Origin: DATNPH01 sp036703315 | GTDB taxonomy: Bacteria; Cyanobacteriota; Cyanobacteriia; Cyanobacteriales; Coleofasciculaceae | Assembly (NCBI GenBank): GCA_036703315.1 | Contig: DATNPH010000106.1 | Coordinates: forward strand, 16,852-80,851 | Direction of reading: 5' to 3' | Length of the DNA: 64,000 nt | Shown here: piece by piece, positions 55,861 to 64,000 of the stretch | How positions within the stretch are numbered: the first letter of the stretch is position 1 | How the letters are laid out: every line of letters begins with the position of its first letter | The notes under the pieces: model-generated | What the model was told of the DNA's origin: nothing | What the model saw: only the letters and a program-made list of their open reading frames with translations | Database searches by the model: none | Translations under genes and position numbers: made by a program

Positions 55861-58107
55861 CTAATCCTCAACTTGACTAACGCGGCGCATGTTCAGTACA
55901 TCGCTCATTTTTCTAATTTGGCAGAAGCTATTTTCCAGTTGTTTGTGGTCGCGGATGTCAATGCACAGGTCGATGATCGCAGGATTACCTTCTTTCGTCC
56001 TCACCTGAGCATGGCGAACATTAATATTCTGGTCACTCAAGCGGGACAAGATATCTTTGAAGACGCCTACCCTGTCGATGACTTCCATTTGAAGATTGAC
56101 GGGGTAAGTTTGAGGACGTCCATGTCCGCTATCTGTGGGGTTCCAGCTGACTGGAACTAGGCGTTCTCCTGGCACAGTCTCCACATTAAGACAACCCTGC
56201 CGATGTATCGAAATACCGCGTAGGCGTGTAACGACACCAATAATGGGTTCACCAGGAATAGGATTGCAGCAACCGGCAAGGTGATGGAGTAATCCTTCGA
56301 CACCAGCAATCGGTTCGATTTTACTACTATGGGTCGTTGGGAGTTTTGCAACGGGTGTTTGGGGAACTATTCGTTCCTGTGGCTCAACTTCAATTCGTTG
56401 CTGAACTTTTACAGTTTCTCGCAGCCGATTGACCACGATGTTCAGTGTCACCTCGCCGTAACCCAGAGCGGCAAGTAAATCTTCTACACTGTGATAGTTA
56501 CATCGCTCTGCTACTGCCTGCATCGGATCAGATTTCAGTAACGCTTCAAAGCCCTTCTTGCCTAGTTCCTTTTCTAGGAGTTCCCGACCTCGAGCGATAT
56601 TTTCGTCACGATGCGATCGCTTGTACCATTGCCGAATGCGGTTCCGGGCACTGGGCGTCACCACAAAGTTCAACCAGTCCAAACTTGGGTGGCTATTTTT
56701 CTGCGTGACAATTTCAACAATATCCCCATTCTTCAATGGAGTACCCAGCACACACCACTGCCCGTTGATCCGAACGCCTGCACAGTGGTTGCCTACCTCT
56801 GTGTGAATGCGATATGCAAAGTCTACTGCCGTTGCTCCCCGACTCAGGGACACAACATCCCCACTTGGGGTAAACACATAGACATCGTCATCAAATAAAT
56901 TGTCCTTGACACTTTCGAGATATTCTTGAGCATCCTTTAGGTCATTCTGCCATTCCAGCAATTGCCGCAACCAAGTGAATTTCTCATCCTCAGTCGAGAT
57001 CCGGGTATTGCTAGAACTGCCCTTTTCCTTGTACTTCCAGTGCGCTGCAATTCCATATTCAGCAACATGATGCATTTCCAGGGTGCGAATTTGGACTTCA
57101 AGGGGACGACCCGTCAGACTGATAACGCCTGTATGCAAGGATTGATAGCGATTGGGCTTCGGCAAACCAATGTAATCTTTAAACCGACCGGGGATCGGTC
57201 GAAAGGCATCATGAACTACGGCTAGCGCCCGGTAGCATTCTTCCTTCGTCTGCACCATCAGCCGCATTGCAGCAATATCGTAGATTTCATGGAATCCTTT
57301 TTGCTGCCGTTGCATCTTTTGATAAATACCGTATAAGTGCTTTGGACGCCCACTGATCTCAAGGCATGTAACCCCAGCCCCATCAAGGCGCTCTCGCAGA
57401 ATTCCTGCTACTTTAGTCAAACGCTCTTCCCGATCTGAGCGTCGTTCTGCTACTAGGGCTTGCATTTCCCGGTAGGATTCTGGTTCCAAATATTTAAACG
57501 ATAAATCTTCCAATTCCCACTTAAAGCGCCCAATTCCCAATCGATTGGCTAAGGGGGCAAAAATTTCGCGGGTTTCCAGGGCAATACGACGTTGTTTTTC
57601 CCCACTCAAATGTTCCAACGTTCGCATATTGTGCAGTCGGTCTGCCAACTTCACCACAATCACCCGAATATCAGCCGCCATTGCCAGGAACATGCGACGG
57701 AAGTTCTCAGCTTGGCGCTCAGTTTTACTAGAGAAGTTAAATTTAGAAAGTTTAGTAACGCCTTCGACTAGCTGTCGAACCTCTACTCCAAATCGAGACT
57801 CTATCTGTTCAGGGGTAACATCTGTATCTTCAACGACATCGTGAAGAAATCCTGCCGCAATCATCACGCTGCTACCACCCAGATCCCTTAACAGACCGGC
57901 AACAGCAACGGGATGAGCAATATAAGGTTCTCCTGATGCTCGGTACTGATCTTGATGCAGTTGGTATGCAAATTTAAACGCTCGCGTGATTAAAGCGATG
58001 TCATCAGGTATTGGTTTATCGGCAGCTAGTTCCACTGCCGTGAGACACTCTTGCAGCCAGTCAGGAGTATCAAAGTTTAGAGTGGGGGTTGTGGCTAGGG
58101 CGTCCAT
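55861..58107 (-). CDS. relA/spoT: bifunctional (p)ppGpp synthetase/hydrolase (RelA/SpoT)
   Basis: A 748-residue RSH protein of full length. The HD hydrolase domain is at about 40-200 with HDVVEDTD at 89-96. The synthetase domain (240-360) carries the RFKDYIGLPKPNRYQSLHT segment; its RxKD motif is the signature of the bifunctional rather than the synthetase-only class. The TGS domain is at about 405-470 and the ACT domain at about 665-748. It makes and degrades the starvation alarmone. It is divergent from the PatD-like gene. Confidence 0.95.
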   Translation of the reverse strand: MDALATTPTLNFDTPDWLQECLTAVELAADKPIPDDIALITRAFKFAYQLHQDQYRASGEPYIAHPVAVAGLLRDLGGSSVMIAAGFLHDVVEDTDVTPEQIESRFGVEVRQLVEGVTKLSKFNFSSKTERQAENFRRMFLAMAADIRVIVVKLADRLHNMRTLEHLSGEKQRRIALETREIFAPLANRLGIGRFKWELEDLSFKYLEPESYREMQALVAERRSDREERLTKVAGILRERLDGAGVTCLEISGRPKHLYGIYQKMQRQQKGFHEIYDIAAMRLMVQTKEECYRALAVVHDAFRPIPGRFKDYIGLPKPNRYQSLHTGVISLTGRPLEVQIRTLEMHHVAEYGIAAHWKYKEKGSSSNTRISTEDEKFTWLRQLLEWQNDLKDAQEYLESVKDNLFDDDVYVFTPSGDVVSLSRGATAVDFAYRIHTEVGNHCAGVRINGQWCVLGTPLKNGDIVEIVTQKNSHPSLDWLNFVVTPSARNRIRQWYKRSHRDENIARGRELLEKELGKKGFEALLKSDPMQAVAERCNYHSVEDLLAALGYGEVTLNIVVNRLRETVKVQQRIEVEPQERIVPQTPVAKLPTTHSSKIEPIAGVEGLLHHLAGCCNPIPGEPIIGVVTRLRGISIHRQGCLNVETVPGERLVPVSWNPTDSGHGRPQTYPVNLQMEVIDRVGVFKDILSRLSDQNINVRHAQVRTKEGNPAIIDLCIDIRDHKQLENSFCQIRKMSDVLNMRRVSQVED

Positions 58108-58458
58108 AATTCTTTGCTTAGCAAATAAAAAATAGATTTGAGAGTTTAGCAGATCTGCTGTGAGATCATCAGGAGTGTTGCTGGATGAGAATGGTTGCGC
58201 CTGACCACTCGTGAGCTATCAAAATCATCTAGGGCTGATGTTAAGGAGATTGTCTCGCTTTTAATGATTGCTAGAGCGGCAAGCGCTTGTGTTTGCTTGT
58301 GTTTGTACGACATTAAAGCGAGAAGACCGTCAGGCTCATCGCTCTTCGGGCATGAAAACTGACTTTGGGTTTAAGCTTTAGTCCAGCTTTCATGACAATC
58401 GCCTTTATTAAATAAAGACAAAATTCTTTACGTTGATTCTAGACCAATAAGAGCCATA
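58108..58458. other. divergent promoter region, relA/spoT and the PatD-like gene
   Basis: About 350 bases. AAGCGCTTG-like and TTTATTAAATAAAG-like repeats occur (58280, 58401). No gene. Confidence 0.4.
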
Positions 58459-58818
58459 ATGTTACAACCAACACATCGCAAATGCTATCGGGAATTTCAA
58501 CAAGCTCTGGAGCAGTTATGTAAAACCGCCACAAGCACGGATTTGGAGGTAACAGAACTTCGGGATCATTTCCATGACGTACAACAGCTGTTTCAAAGCC
58601 AAATCATCCCTCTTAATGCAGATGACATAGCCCCGGATTTTGTGTCTCGATGGCAATCTCTTCAAACAGAAATTTACAAACAGATGCGGTTGTTGGATAC
58701 AGATATGATGCTGTTGCAAGCGTCGCGGAGTTCTGCAACATCACGTTCTCGCAAAGAAGGTGTACGCGATCGCATCAACACCCTGATTCAATACTGCGAA
58801 GCGTTACTCCAACTCTAG
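58459..58818 (+). CDS. patD: heterocyst frequency control protein PatD-like
   Basis: A 119-residue all-helical protein with a conserved middle (FQSQIIPLNADDIAPDFVSRWQS; QTEIYKQMRLLDTDMMLLQ). Length and pattern resemble the family annotated as heterocyst frequency control protein PatD in cyanobacteria, including species without heterocysts. In Anabaena, PatD affects how many heterocysts form; no enzyme activity is known. The assignment is by recollection of the family pattern. It sits alone between the divergent relA/spoT gene and the zinc-ribbon gene. Confidence 0.6.
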   Translation: MLQPTHRKCYREFQQALEQLCKTATSTDLEVTELRDHFHDVQQLFQSQIIPLNADDIAPDFVSRWQSLQTEIYKQMRLLDTDMMLLQASRSSATSRSRKEGVRDRINTLIQYCEALLQL

Positions 58819-58980
58819 CGCGAAGTACTAGGTATGGGGAGTAATAAAACAGCAAACCTTGACAAAGTTTCTTAATAATGCTTAAAACTCTTCCCTACTC
58901 CCTAAATTAGGGATGGGCACTCTCACAGCATTCTTGTAGATTTAATTAGGGAAAGACGACGCTTTGAGGAAGAAAAATCT

Positions 58981-59583
58981 GTGTACTGTCCGAAATGTAA
59001 GAACGTAACCCTATTAGACGGCGTTCTGGAGGAACAGTTAGCCGTGAAGTACTGCCAGGAGTGCAAAGGTACCTGGATTCCCGCTACTGAATATGAGGAT
59101 TGGCAGGTACGGCAACCCTACAATCCAGTACTACCAGATTTGGACTCTAGAACACTCAATGTGGATTTTGTACAATCTCCCTTCGATACTAAAGCGGCAT
59201 TGTGTCCAGAGTGCAGGCGGTATCTATCGCGAGCGAAGGTCAACCTGAAGACACCGTTTTATGTAGAGCGGTGTATGCATTGTCGAGGCATTTGGTGCGA
59301 TTACGGGGAGTGGGATATTTTGGAAAGGCTGGGACTGCATACAACGATTGAGCAGTTGTTTTCTAATGAATGGCAGACACGAGTGCGATCGCAACAATTC
59401 TTTGAAAAAGAGCGTCAAGCAACCGTCGAAAAACTAGGACTGGAAGTGGCAGAACTTGTATTTGAACTCGCTGAAATTTTAGAAAAGCATCCAAACGGAG
59501 ATTTTGGCGTTGCCTACTTGATGCGGCGAGTCTCAGTTAACGTTCAACCCCAAGACCCAAGGACTAATATCAAATCTGATTGA
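58981..59583 (+). CDS. double zinc-ribbon (TFIIB-like) protein
   Basis: A 200-residue protein starting at GTG 58981. It has two zinc ribbons: CPKC with CQEC at the N-terminus (residues 3-28) and CPEC with CMHCRGIWCD near residue 75. This is the zf-TFIIB-type pattern (CPxC...CxxCxGxW). The rest is helical. Function unknown, perhaps a nucleic-acid or protein binder. It is followed 78 bases later by the ABC ATPase gene. Confidence 0.8.
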   Translation: MYCPKCKNVTLLDGVLEEQLAVKYCQECKGTWIPATEYEDWQVRQPYNPVLPDLDSRTLNVDFVQSPFDTKAALCPECRRYLSRAKVNLKTPFYVERCMHCRGIWCDYGEWDILERLGLHTTIEQLFSNEWQTRVRSQQFFEKERQATVEKLGLEVAELVFELAEILEKHPNGDFGVAYLMRRVSVNVQPQDPRTNIKSD

Positions 59584-59660
59584 ATACTACCTATCCGTTA
59601 GTTGCTAATGGCTTGTAAATCATTAGCCATTAGCCGTTAGCTATTAGCCATTACCAAAAA

Positions 59661-61355
59661 ATGAGTGAAGCCTTATTTTGTGTAGAAAATTTGCGGGTTG
59701 CTTATCCTAGCCGCCAGTCAAGGGCGATACCTCACTGGGCGGTAGATGATGTTTCGTTTACCCTAAATGCTGGGGAGCGCATGGGATTAGTGGGGGAATC
59801 AGGCTGCGGTAAGTCAACGTTGGGACGAGCCACTATGCGATTGTTGCCGCCATCTACACAAATTGAGGGACGGGTAAGGTTTTCTGGGCAGTCGGTCTTT
59901 GATTTGACACCTGCCGAAGTACGCAAGTTTCGAGGGGAAGCAGTGGCTCTAGTGTTTCAAGACCCAATGACCCGCCTTGACCCACTAATGACGATTGGGG
60001 AACATTGTATTGAAACATTGAGAGCGCATCAACCCCAGCTATCACGACGCCAGACTAAGGAAAGGGCGCTTGAGACGTTGGAGGCTGTCAAGATTCCAGC
60101 AAGCCGATGGGCTCAGTATCCTCATGAGTTTAGTGGGGGTATGCGGCAACGGGTAGCGATCGCGCTTGCTCTTTTACTCAACCCCAAGCTAATTGTTGCA
60201 GATGAACCAACTACGAGCTTGGATGTCACAGTAGCGGCGCAAATTTTAAAGGAACTAACGCGACTTTGCCGCGAACGACAAATGGCACTGCTGCTGATTT
60301 CTCACGACCTAGCAATGGTAGGAGAATATTGCGATCGCATTGCTGTGATGTACGAGGGACGTATGGTTGAAACGGGTGCTGTGGGATCAATTCTGCAACA
60401 ACCTCAGCATGAGTATACGCGATCGCTGCTGGAAGCTGCCTTGCATATTCAAGCCATCAAGGAGGAGGAGCAGAAGCAAACAGAGGAGCCGAGAAGCACA
60501 GGAACAAAGGAGAATTCTCATTCCCCACTCCCCACTCCCCTTCTACGAGTTAGAGACTTAAAGCAGTACTACACTCTGGAAGGTAATTTCATTGCACAAC
60601 TGCTTTCTAAGCAAAAGGACACGAGCGTTATCAAAGCCGTAGATAATGTCTCGTTTGACCTGTATCCGGGTGAAATTCTGGGATTGGTAGGGGAATCGGG
60701 CTGTGGCAAGAGTACCCTGTCCCGCACCATCTTGCAGCTCATTCGTCCGACGGATGGAACGGTTGAATTTCGGGGACAGAATTTAGAGCAACTCGATCGC
60801 CAATCTTTACAGTCAGCTCGTCGTCAAATTCAAATGGTGTTTCAAGACCCTCATGCTTGTCTTAATCCTTCGATGACAGTAGGAGAAAGTATTGCTGACC
60901 CGTTATTCATTCACAAACTGGCAAACCCAAGTGAAGCGAAAAGCCAAGTCATGGGAATGCTGGAACGGGTAGGATTAACGCCGACAGATGAGTATTATAA
61001 TCGATACCCTTCTGACCTTTCAGGCGGACAACAACAACGAGTAGCGATCGCTCGTGCTTTGATCACCCGTCCCAGTCTGCTAATCTGTGACGAACCTGTG
61101 AGTATGCTGGATGCCAGTGTGCAGTCGCAGGTGCTGGATCTGATGCTGGAGTTGAAGGAAGAATTTCACCTCACTTATTTGTTTATTACTCATGACCTTT
61201 GGTTAGCGAGATTTTTGTGCGATCGAATCGCCGTGATGAATAGCGGTCAGATTGTGGAAATTGGTCCCACCCACAAACTGTTTACCAATCCCCAGCACCC
61301 TTACACTCAGACGCTACTACAAGCCGCTCCCCTACTAGCGACACAGCAACCCTAA
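59661..61355 (+). CDS. double ABC ATPase of an oligopeptide/dipeptide-type transporter
   Basis: A 564-residue fusion of two ABC domains. The first (1-260) has GESGCGKST, FSGGMRQRVAIALALLL and LIVADEPTTSLD, the DppD/OppD pattern. The second (300-560) has GESGCGKST, LSGGQQQRVAIARALIT and LLICDEPVSMLD, the DppF/OppF pattern. The ends of both carry the oligopeptide C-terminal extension (HKLFTNPQHPYTQTLLQAAP in the second). Fused forms resemble GsiA/YejF. The permease and binding-protein genes are not in this window, so the substrate is unknown. Confidence 0.9.
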   Translation: MSEALFCVENLRVAYPSRQSRAIPHWAVDDVSFTLNAGERMGLVGESGCGKSTLGRATMRLLPPSTQIEGRVRFSGQSVFDLTPAEVRKFRGEAVALVFQDPMTRLDPLMTIGEHCIETLRAHQPQLSRRQTKERALETLEAVKIPASRWAQYPHEFSGGMRQRVAIALALLLNPKLIVADEPTTSLDVTVAAQILKELTRLCRERQMALLLISHDLAMVGEYCDRIAVMYEGRMVETGAVGSILQQPQHEYTRSLLEAALHIQAIKEEEQKQTEEPRSTGTKENSHSPLPTPLLRVRDLKQYYTLEGNFIAQLLSKQKDTSVIKAVDNVSFDLYPGEILGLVGESGCGKSTLSRTILQLIRPTDGTVEFRGQNLEQLDRQSLQSARRQIQMVFQDPHACLNPSMTVGESIADPLFIHKLANPSEAKSQVMGMLERVGLTPTDEYYNRYPSDLSGGQQQRVAIARALITRPSLLICDEPVSMLDASVQSQVLDLMLELKEEFHLTYLFITHDLWLARFLCDRIAVMNSGQIVEIGPTHKLFTNPQHPYTQTLLQAAPLLATQQP

Positions 61356-61429
61356 GTTTGTGTGTTTTTAGCTGTAGTTCCTGATGGATAATGGGTCTAG
61401 TTAATTGAGAAGCTAATACATATAACCGA

Positions 61430-61500
61430 GGCGATCTGCTGCTTGCAGCAGCGCTAGGGCAACGCCTCGCTAACGCTAACGCGATCACATTTGATAATCT
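61430..61500. repeat. REP-like palindromic repeat
   Basis: It contains CTGCTGCTTGCAGCAG (a near-perfect palindrome) followed by GCCTCGCTAACGCTAACGCGATC. A related motif (GACGTTAGCGAAGCGGTAGC) is found at 61738. Short intergenic palindromes of this kind are common in cyanobacteria. Confidence 0.55.
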
Positions 61501-61560
61501 GTTCTCTATCCGGAGCGATTGCCCTTCGGGCACCGACAAAGCGATCGCATGGTTATTTCG

Positions 61561-61935
61561 GTGAGTGACGATGCAAATAGGCAAGTCGTTGTGCGTGAAT
61601 CTCCGAAAGTCGGTTGAAGGCTTCTTCTGTGTACCTTGTAGCTTCTCGCTCAATGGCTGACCAGACTAGCTTGAGTGCTTTCGAGTCTCGGCAGGCACGA
61701 ATCAAAGTGCAGCAAGCGGCTACCCATTGCTCTAGCTGACGTTAGCGAAGCGGTAGCGAGGAACGAGCGTCTAGCTAATGAAGTAGCCGCCAATGCCTTG
61801 AATATGCACCCAAAGTACATGCTTCCACTTTTCCCAGCGCCAAACTCGGCTAGAGTCAGTCTTTAGATATTTGGCGAGTTGTTTGCGGGTGATGACAAAG
61901 GTTTCGGGGTTGATGCGACGGCGCAGAACGTTCAT
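61561..61935 (-). pseudogene. broken small gene interrupted by a 39-base repeat unit
   Basis: From ATG at 61935 the minus frame reads MNVLRRRINPETFVITRKQL and WRWEKWKHVLWVHIQGIGG, then stops at 61771-61773. Beyond a stretch of repeat, another frame reads EQWVAACCTLIRACRDSK and AIEREATRYTEEAFNRLSE, ending near 61561. The break holds an insertion (61732-61776) bounded by direct CTAGCT copies 39 bases apart; removing it still leaves a stop, so more than one change has occurred. The intact protein would have been about 120 residues, perhaps DNA-binding. Function unknown. Confidence 0.5.
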
Positions 61936-62030
61936 GGTTGTGGTGGAGTCGGTGCAGTCTGGTTTGAGTTGTCAATATCTCGAATCACCCCTCCCCAGCC
62001 CTCCCGACAACAAAAGTTTCTCCTTGCATT

Positions 62031-62119
62031 CCCCCCTTAATAAGGGGGGTAAGGGGAGGGAGCAAGAGAATTTTGATGCTCTTGAGAATAAAATCCTATT
62101 CCCCCCTTAATAAGGGGGG
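62031..62119. repeat. two copies of a CCCCCCTTAATAAGGGGGG hairpin
   Basis: The 19-base palindrome occurs at 62031-62049 and 62101-62119, 70 bases apart. Each is followed by G-rich sequence. They lie at the end of the minus-strand small-gene pair. Confidence 0.75.
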
Positions 62120-62128
62120 TTAGGGGGG

Positions 62129-62338
62129 TCATTCCGGGGACTTTTGCACGCAGGTTTCTAGTTCGTCTGGCATTACGTCAAAAACAATTTCAAAGGGAAT
62201 GCTCGGCATCATTTGCTTGAGGATTCGCAGATGCCCCTCGGCGTCTACTCGACGGCGAAAGCGTCCGACGATGAGTGTTCGCATATCGGGGAAGGGGCGA
62301 ATGATGCACCAGGGATGCAGCCGTTGTAAGTAAGTCAT
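62129..62338 (-). CDS. small hypothetical protein
   Basis: A 69-residue protein (MTYLQRLHPWCIIRPFPDMR at its start, then VGRFRRRVDAEGHLRILKQMMP). It resembles short proteins that recur in accessory regions of cyanobacteria, a memory-based and uncertain impression. Its start overlaps the end of the upstream gene at 62335-62338 (ATGA type), so translation is coupled. Function unknown. Confidence 0.55.
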   Translation of the reverse strand: MTYLQRLHPWCIIRPFPDMRTLIVGRFRRRVDAEGHLRILKQMMPSIPFEIVFDVMPDELETCVQKSPE

Positions 62339-62622
62339 GATGCTGTCCTAGTCAGGGAAGCGGGTTGCTTTTTTAGGGCGTGTTGAATGATGGCTTCGAT
62401 CGCTTGGCGTCGGATGTCGTTGTTTTGCGGGTAGAGTACCCAGGCGCTAATCGGGGCGGGTTGATAAGTCAGTTTGTAGAAGCGATCGGGGGTGATGATC
62501 ACTTTCCATACAGGCTGTTTGGGTTGTTTGCGAAGTCGGTAGCCGCGTTTGTGGAGTGCTGCTTTTATCGCAGCAATGTCTGTGGCGACTCGGAGTGCTT
62601 CCGTCGCTTTGGATTTTTTCAT
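62335..62622 (-). CDS. small hypothetical protein
   Basis: A 95-residue basic protein. A lysine-rich N-terminus (MKKSKATEALRVATDIAAIKAAL) is followed by RGYRLRKQPKQPVWKVIITPDRFYKL and a C-terminal helix. It is the first gene of a coupled pair and is divergent from the XRE regulator. Function unknown. Confidence 0.55.
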   Translation of the reverse strand: MKKSKATEALRVATDIAAIKAALHKRGYRLRKQPKQPVWKVIITPDRFYKLTYQPAPISAWVLYPQNNDIRRQAIEAIIQHALKKQPASLTRTAS

Positions 62623-62806
62623 TGGTAATCTAGTTAATGGAAATGACTGCGATTGCCCAGCAAGCGGTTTACGCTCTAGGCAATTGCTTTTTTTTGTTTT
62701 GCAAAGACACGTTTATACTATAGCTTTAACAATTATTCTTCAACGCTTAATTTTTAACGCTTAAGCATTTAGCCTCTAGTTCTGGTACGCAAATGCTCAT
62801 AAGCTG

Positions 62807-63037
62807 ATGGACATGTACCGGGTTAAAGTCAGAGTAAAAGAGCTTTGTCAGGAAAAAGACTGGAGCCTCAACGAATTGAGCTTGCGTTCTGGTGTTACTT
62901 ACAGCACCGTTCGGCGTTATGCAATGCAGCCATTAGGCAAGGTAAACATGGATGCGATATGCAGAATCAAGGAAGTATTGGGCTGTTCCTGGGACGAATT
63001 ACTGGAAGTACAAGGGGATAACTCGTTCGATGAGTAA
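62807..63037 (+). CDS. XRE-family helix-turn-helix regulator
   Basis: A 76-residue protein that is almost only a Cro/CI-type helix-turn-helix (WSLNELSLRSGVTYSTVRRYAM; then KVNMDAICRIKEVLGCSWDEL). It should bind DNA as a dimer. It is divergent from the two small minus-strand genes and could repress them. A TATACT -10-like box lies at 62714-62719. A further small frame follows without gap. Confidence 0.8.
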   Translation: MDMYRVKVRVKELCQEKDWSLNELSLRSGVTYSTVRRYAMQPLGKVNMDAICRIKEVLGCSWDELLEVQGDNSFDE

Positions 63038-63039
63038 GA

Positions 63040-63201
63040 GTGACGACAAATGTGAGTCGTTGGGCAAGTGAGAGTAGAAACCTTTGGGCTGAGGTAGCAG
63101 TTGAGATGAGGCGGGGACTTCAGAAAATCGATCCGGCGGCAGCTGAGAAGTTTGTGATGCTTTATATGTATGAGCCAGGTAACGATGAGGAGCAGTCATA
63201 G
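63040..63201 (+). CDS. small hypothetical protein behind the XRE gene
   Basis: A 53-residue frame starting at GTG 63040, three bases after the XRE stop codon (or at GTG 63052), and ending at TAG 63199-63201. Its sequence (SRWASESRNLWAEVAVEMRR; EKFVMLYMYEPGNDEE) is a plausible two-helix protein. It is too short for standard gene lists but its coupling to the XRE gene supports it. Function unknown. Confidence 0.5.
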   Translation: MTTNVSRWASESRNLWAEVAVEMRRGLQKIDPAAAEKFVMLYMYEPGNDEEQS

Positions 63202-63231
63202 TGGAAGAAGAGCGATGCTCTGAGCAATCTT

Positions 63232-63393
63232 AACCCGCGTAGGCGGGTTTGGTTTGTATAGCCCCAGATTTCAATCTGAGGGCATCTTCTCCGGATATAA
63301 CATCTCTGTGTGTTTCTCAATCATATTTATTGGGAATCATAAGCTTGGCGGTTGAAACCGCAGCTACACAACCGAAACCCGCCTACGCGGGTT
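63232..63393. repeat. REP hairpins upstream of the IS200-type transposase
   Basis: Four hairpins: 63232-63249 (AACCCGC-GTAG-GCGGGTT), 63261-63283 (stem CAGATT/AATCTG with outer GCCC/GGGC), 63342-63365 (GCGGTT-GA-AACCGC with outer AGCT) and 63376-63393 (AACCCGC-CTAC-GCGGGTT). The first and last are reverse complements of each other. The last ends nine bases before the transposase start. Confidence 0.8.
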
Positions 63394-63401
63394 AAAGAAG
63401 C

Positions 63402-63815
63402 ATGAGGGCAAATTTTACGCAGTTGTATGTTCATTGCGTTTGGGCAACTTGGGATAGATTGCCTTTGATTACACCAGATATTCGGGAAGTTATCTATGCA
63501 TCAATTATTGGGCAGTGCCATCAATTAGGAGGCACGGTAATTGCTATTGGTGGTATTGAAGAGCATGTACATTTCTTGACAGGGATTCCACCGACTTTAA
63601 GCGTGTCTGACCTAATCAAAAATATTAAGGGTAGCTCCTCTCATTTAATTACTCATAAAATCAAACCTTGTGAATTCTTCAAATGGCAAGGCAGCTATGG
63701 AGCATTTACTGTCAGCCATAACGATATTGGTCCTGTGGCTAATTACGTTAGGAATCAAGCATTTCACCATCGGAATAAATCAGTGTTCTCTGATTGGGAA
63801 CTGCCTAGTGGGTAG
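63402..63815 (+). CDS. tnpA: IS200-type (HUH, Y1) transposase, REP-associated
   Basis: A 137-residue Y1 transposase. The HUH motif is His55-Val-His57 in EEHVHFL. The catalytic tyrosine is probably Tyr115 in VANYVRNQAFHH. Such enzymes cut and join single-stranded DNA at hairpins. No tnpB lies beside it. It is surrounded on both sides by hairpins of two families, the arrangement of REP-associated transposases (RAYT). It ends with a stop TAG at 63813 that overlaps the next hairpin. Confidence 0.85.
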   Translation: MRANFTQLYVHCVWATWDRLPLITPDIREVIYASIIGQCHQLGGTVIAIGGIEEHVHFLTGIPPTLSVSDLIKNIKGSSSHLITHKIKPCEFFKWQGSYGAFTVSHNDIGPVANYVRNQAFHHRNKSVFSDWELPSG

Positions 63816-63968
63816 CTTGGCGGTTGAAACCGCAGCTATACAAATTTAGCTTGGCGATTGAAATCGCAGCTATACAAACAAAACCCGCGGACGCGGGTTT
63901 CAAAATTCTTGATTTTTCCTCAGTCCGCGAAGGCGGACTTCGTTTGTGTAGACGCGAATTCCATTCGC
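63814..63968. repeat. REP hairpins downstream of the transposase
   Basis: Five hairpins: 63814-63837 (GCGGTT-GA-AACCGC), 63848-63871 (GCGATT-GA-AATCGC), 63881-63900 (AAACCCGC-GGAC-GCGGGTTT), 63922-63939 (AGTCCGC-GAAG-GCGGACT) and 63954-63968 (GCGAAT-TCC-ATTCGC). The first two differ in both arms at the same pair, a compensatory change. Each type alternates and carries TATACAA or TTTGTGTAG beside it. Confidence 0.85.
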
Positions 63969-64000
63969 CCGATCTTAAATATGACTAATTCTAAATCTTA

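Noticed and set aside
61282..61653. 123-residue minus-strand frame after the ABC ATPase gene
   Set aside because: It overlaps the ABC ATPase end and runs through a REP-like repeat; its sequence is low-complexity and unlike any protein.

Overview
The window is a piece of cyanobacterial chromosome. The evidence is the very frequent octamer GCGATCGC (the HIP1 repeat), the nirA-nrtABCD-narB nitrate cluster with the cyanobacterial regulators NtcB and CnaT and the accessory protein NarM, a cyanoexosortase with a PEP-CTERM protein, an HpsJ-family protein and a PatD-like protein. The mix points to a large-genome filamentous cyanobacterium; I cannot name the species. No rRNA, tRNA or CRISPR array was seen.

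Layout. 1-3.2 kb: a truncated GAF-PAS sensor, a DsbA-like lipoprotein and a coiled-coil protein. 3.6-6.4 kb: a minus-strand pair made of a coiled-coil membrane protein and an alpha/beta hydrolase. 6.6-23 kb: nitrate assimilation. The minus strand reads nirA, nrtA, nrtB, nrtC, nrtD, narB, then a GNAT acetyltransferase, a PsiE-type membrane protein and narM. On the other side lie a membrane thioredoxin, a HEAT-repeat protein in the NirB position, a TnpB remnant, ntcB and cnaT. A textbook NtcA promoter (GTAN8TAC-N22-TAN3T) precedes nirA, with an NtcB-like TGCAN5TACA site upstream of it.

23-31 kb: cell-surface genes on the minus strand. They are cyanoexosortase A, its EpsI-like partner, an HpsJ-family protein, a secreted protein with three CX11C units, a PEP-CTERM protein, a broken MBOAT/SGNH fusion and a proline-rich exported protein. 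31-36.3 kb: palindromic repeats, a MITE-like element and a PAS/GAF histidine kinase. 36-50 kb: HNH protein, zinc-ribbon protein, nucleoside transporter, DUF3318 protein, carotenoid oxygenase, miaA, VapBC-type pair, SGNH hydrolase, glcD and an 11-residue-repeat protein. 50-61.4 kb: MASE1 hybrid kinase, lipid kinase, relA/spoT, a PatD-like protein, a zinc-ribbon protein and a double ABC ATPase. 61.4-64 kb: an accessory end with decayed and small genes, an XRE regulator and an IS200-type transposase surrounded by REP hairpins.

How the genes work together. NrtABCD imports nitrate, NarB (with NarM) reduces it to nitrite and NirA reduces nitrite to ammonium. NtcA, NtcB, CnaT and the NirB-like protein tune expression. 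Cyanoexosortase A probably processes PEP-CTERM proteins such as the one at 26.9 kb. The most unusual structures are the REP/transposase array at the right end, the interrupted MBOAT/SGNH fusion, the 11-mer repeat protein split by a frameshift, and a duplicated insertion inside the ATPase domain of the hybrid kinase.
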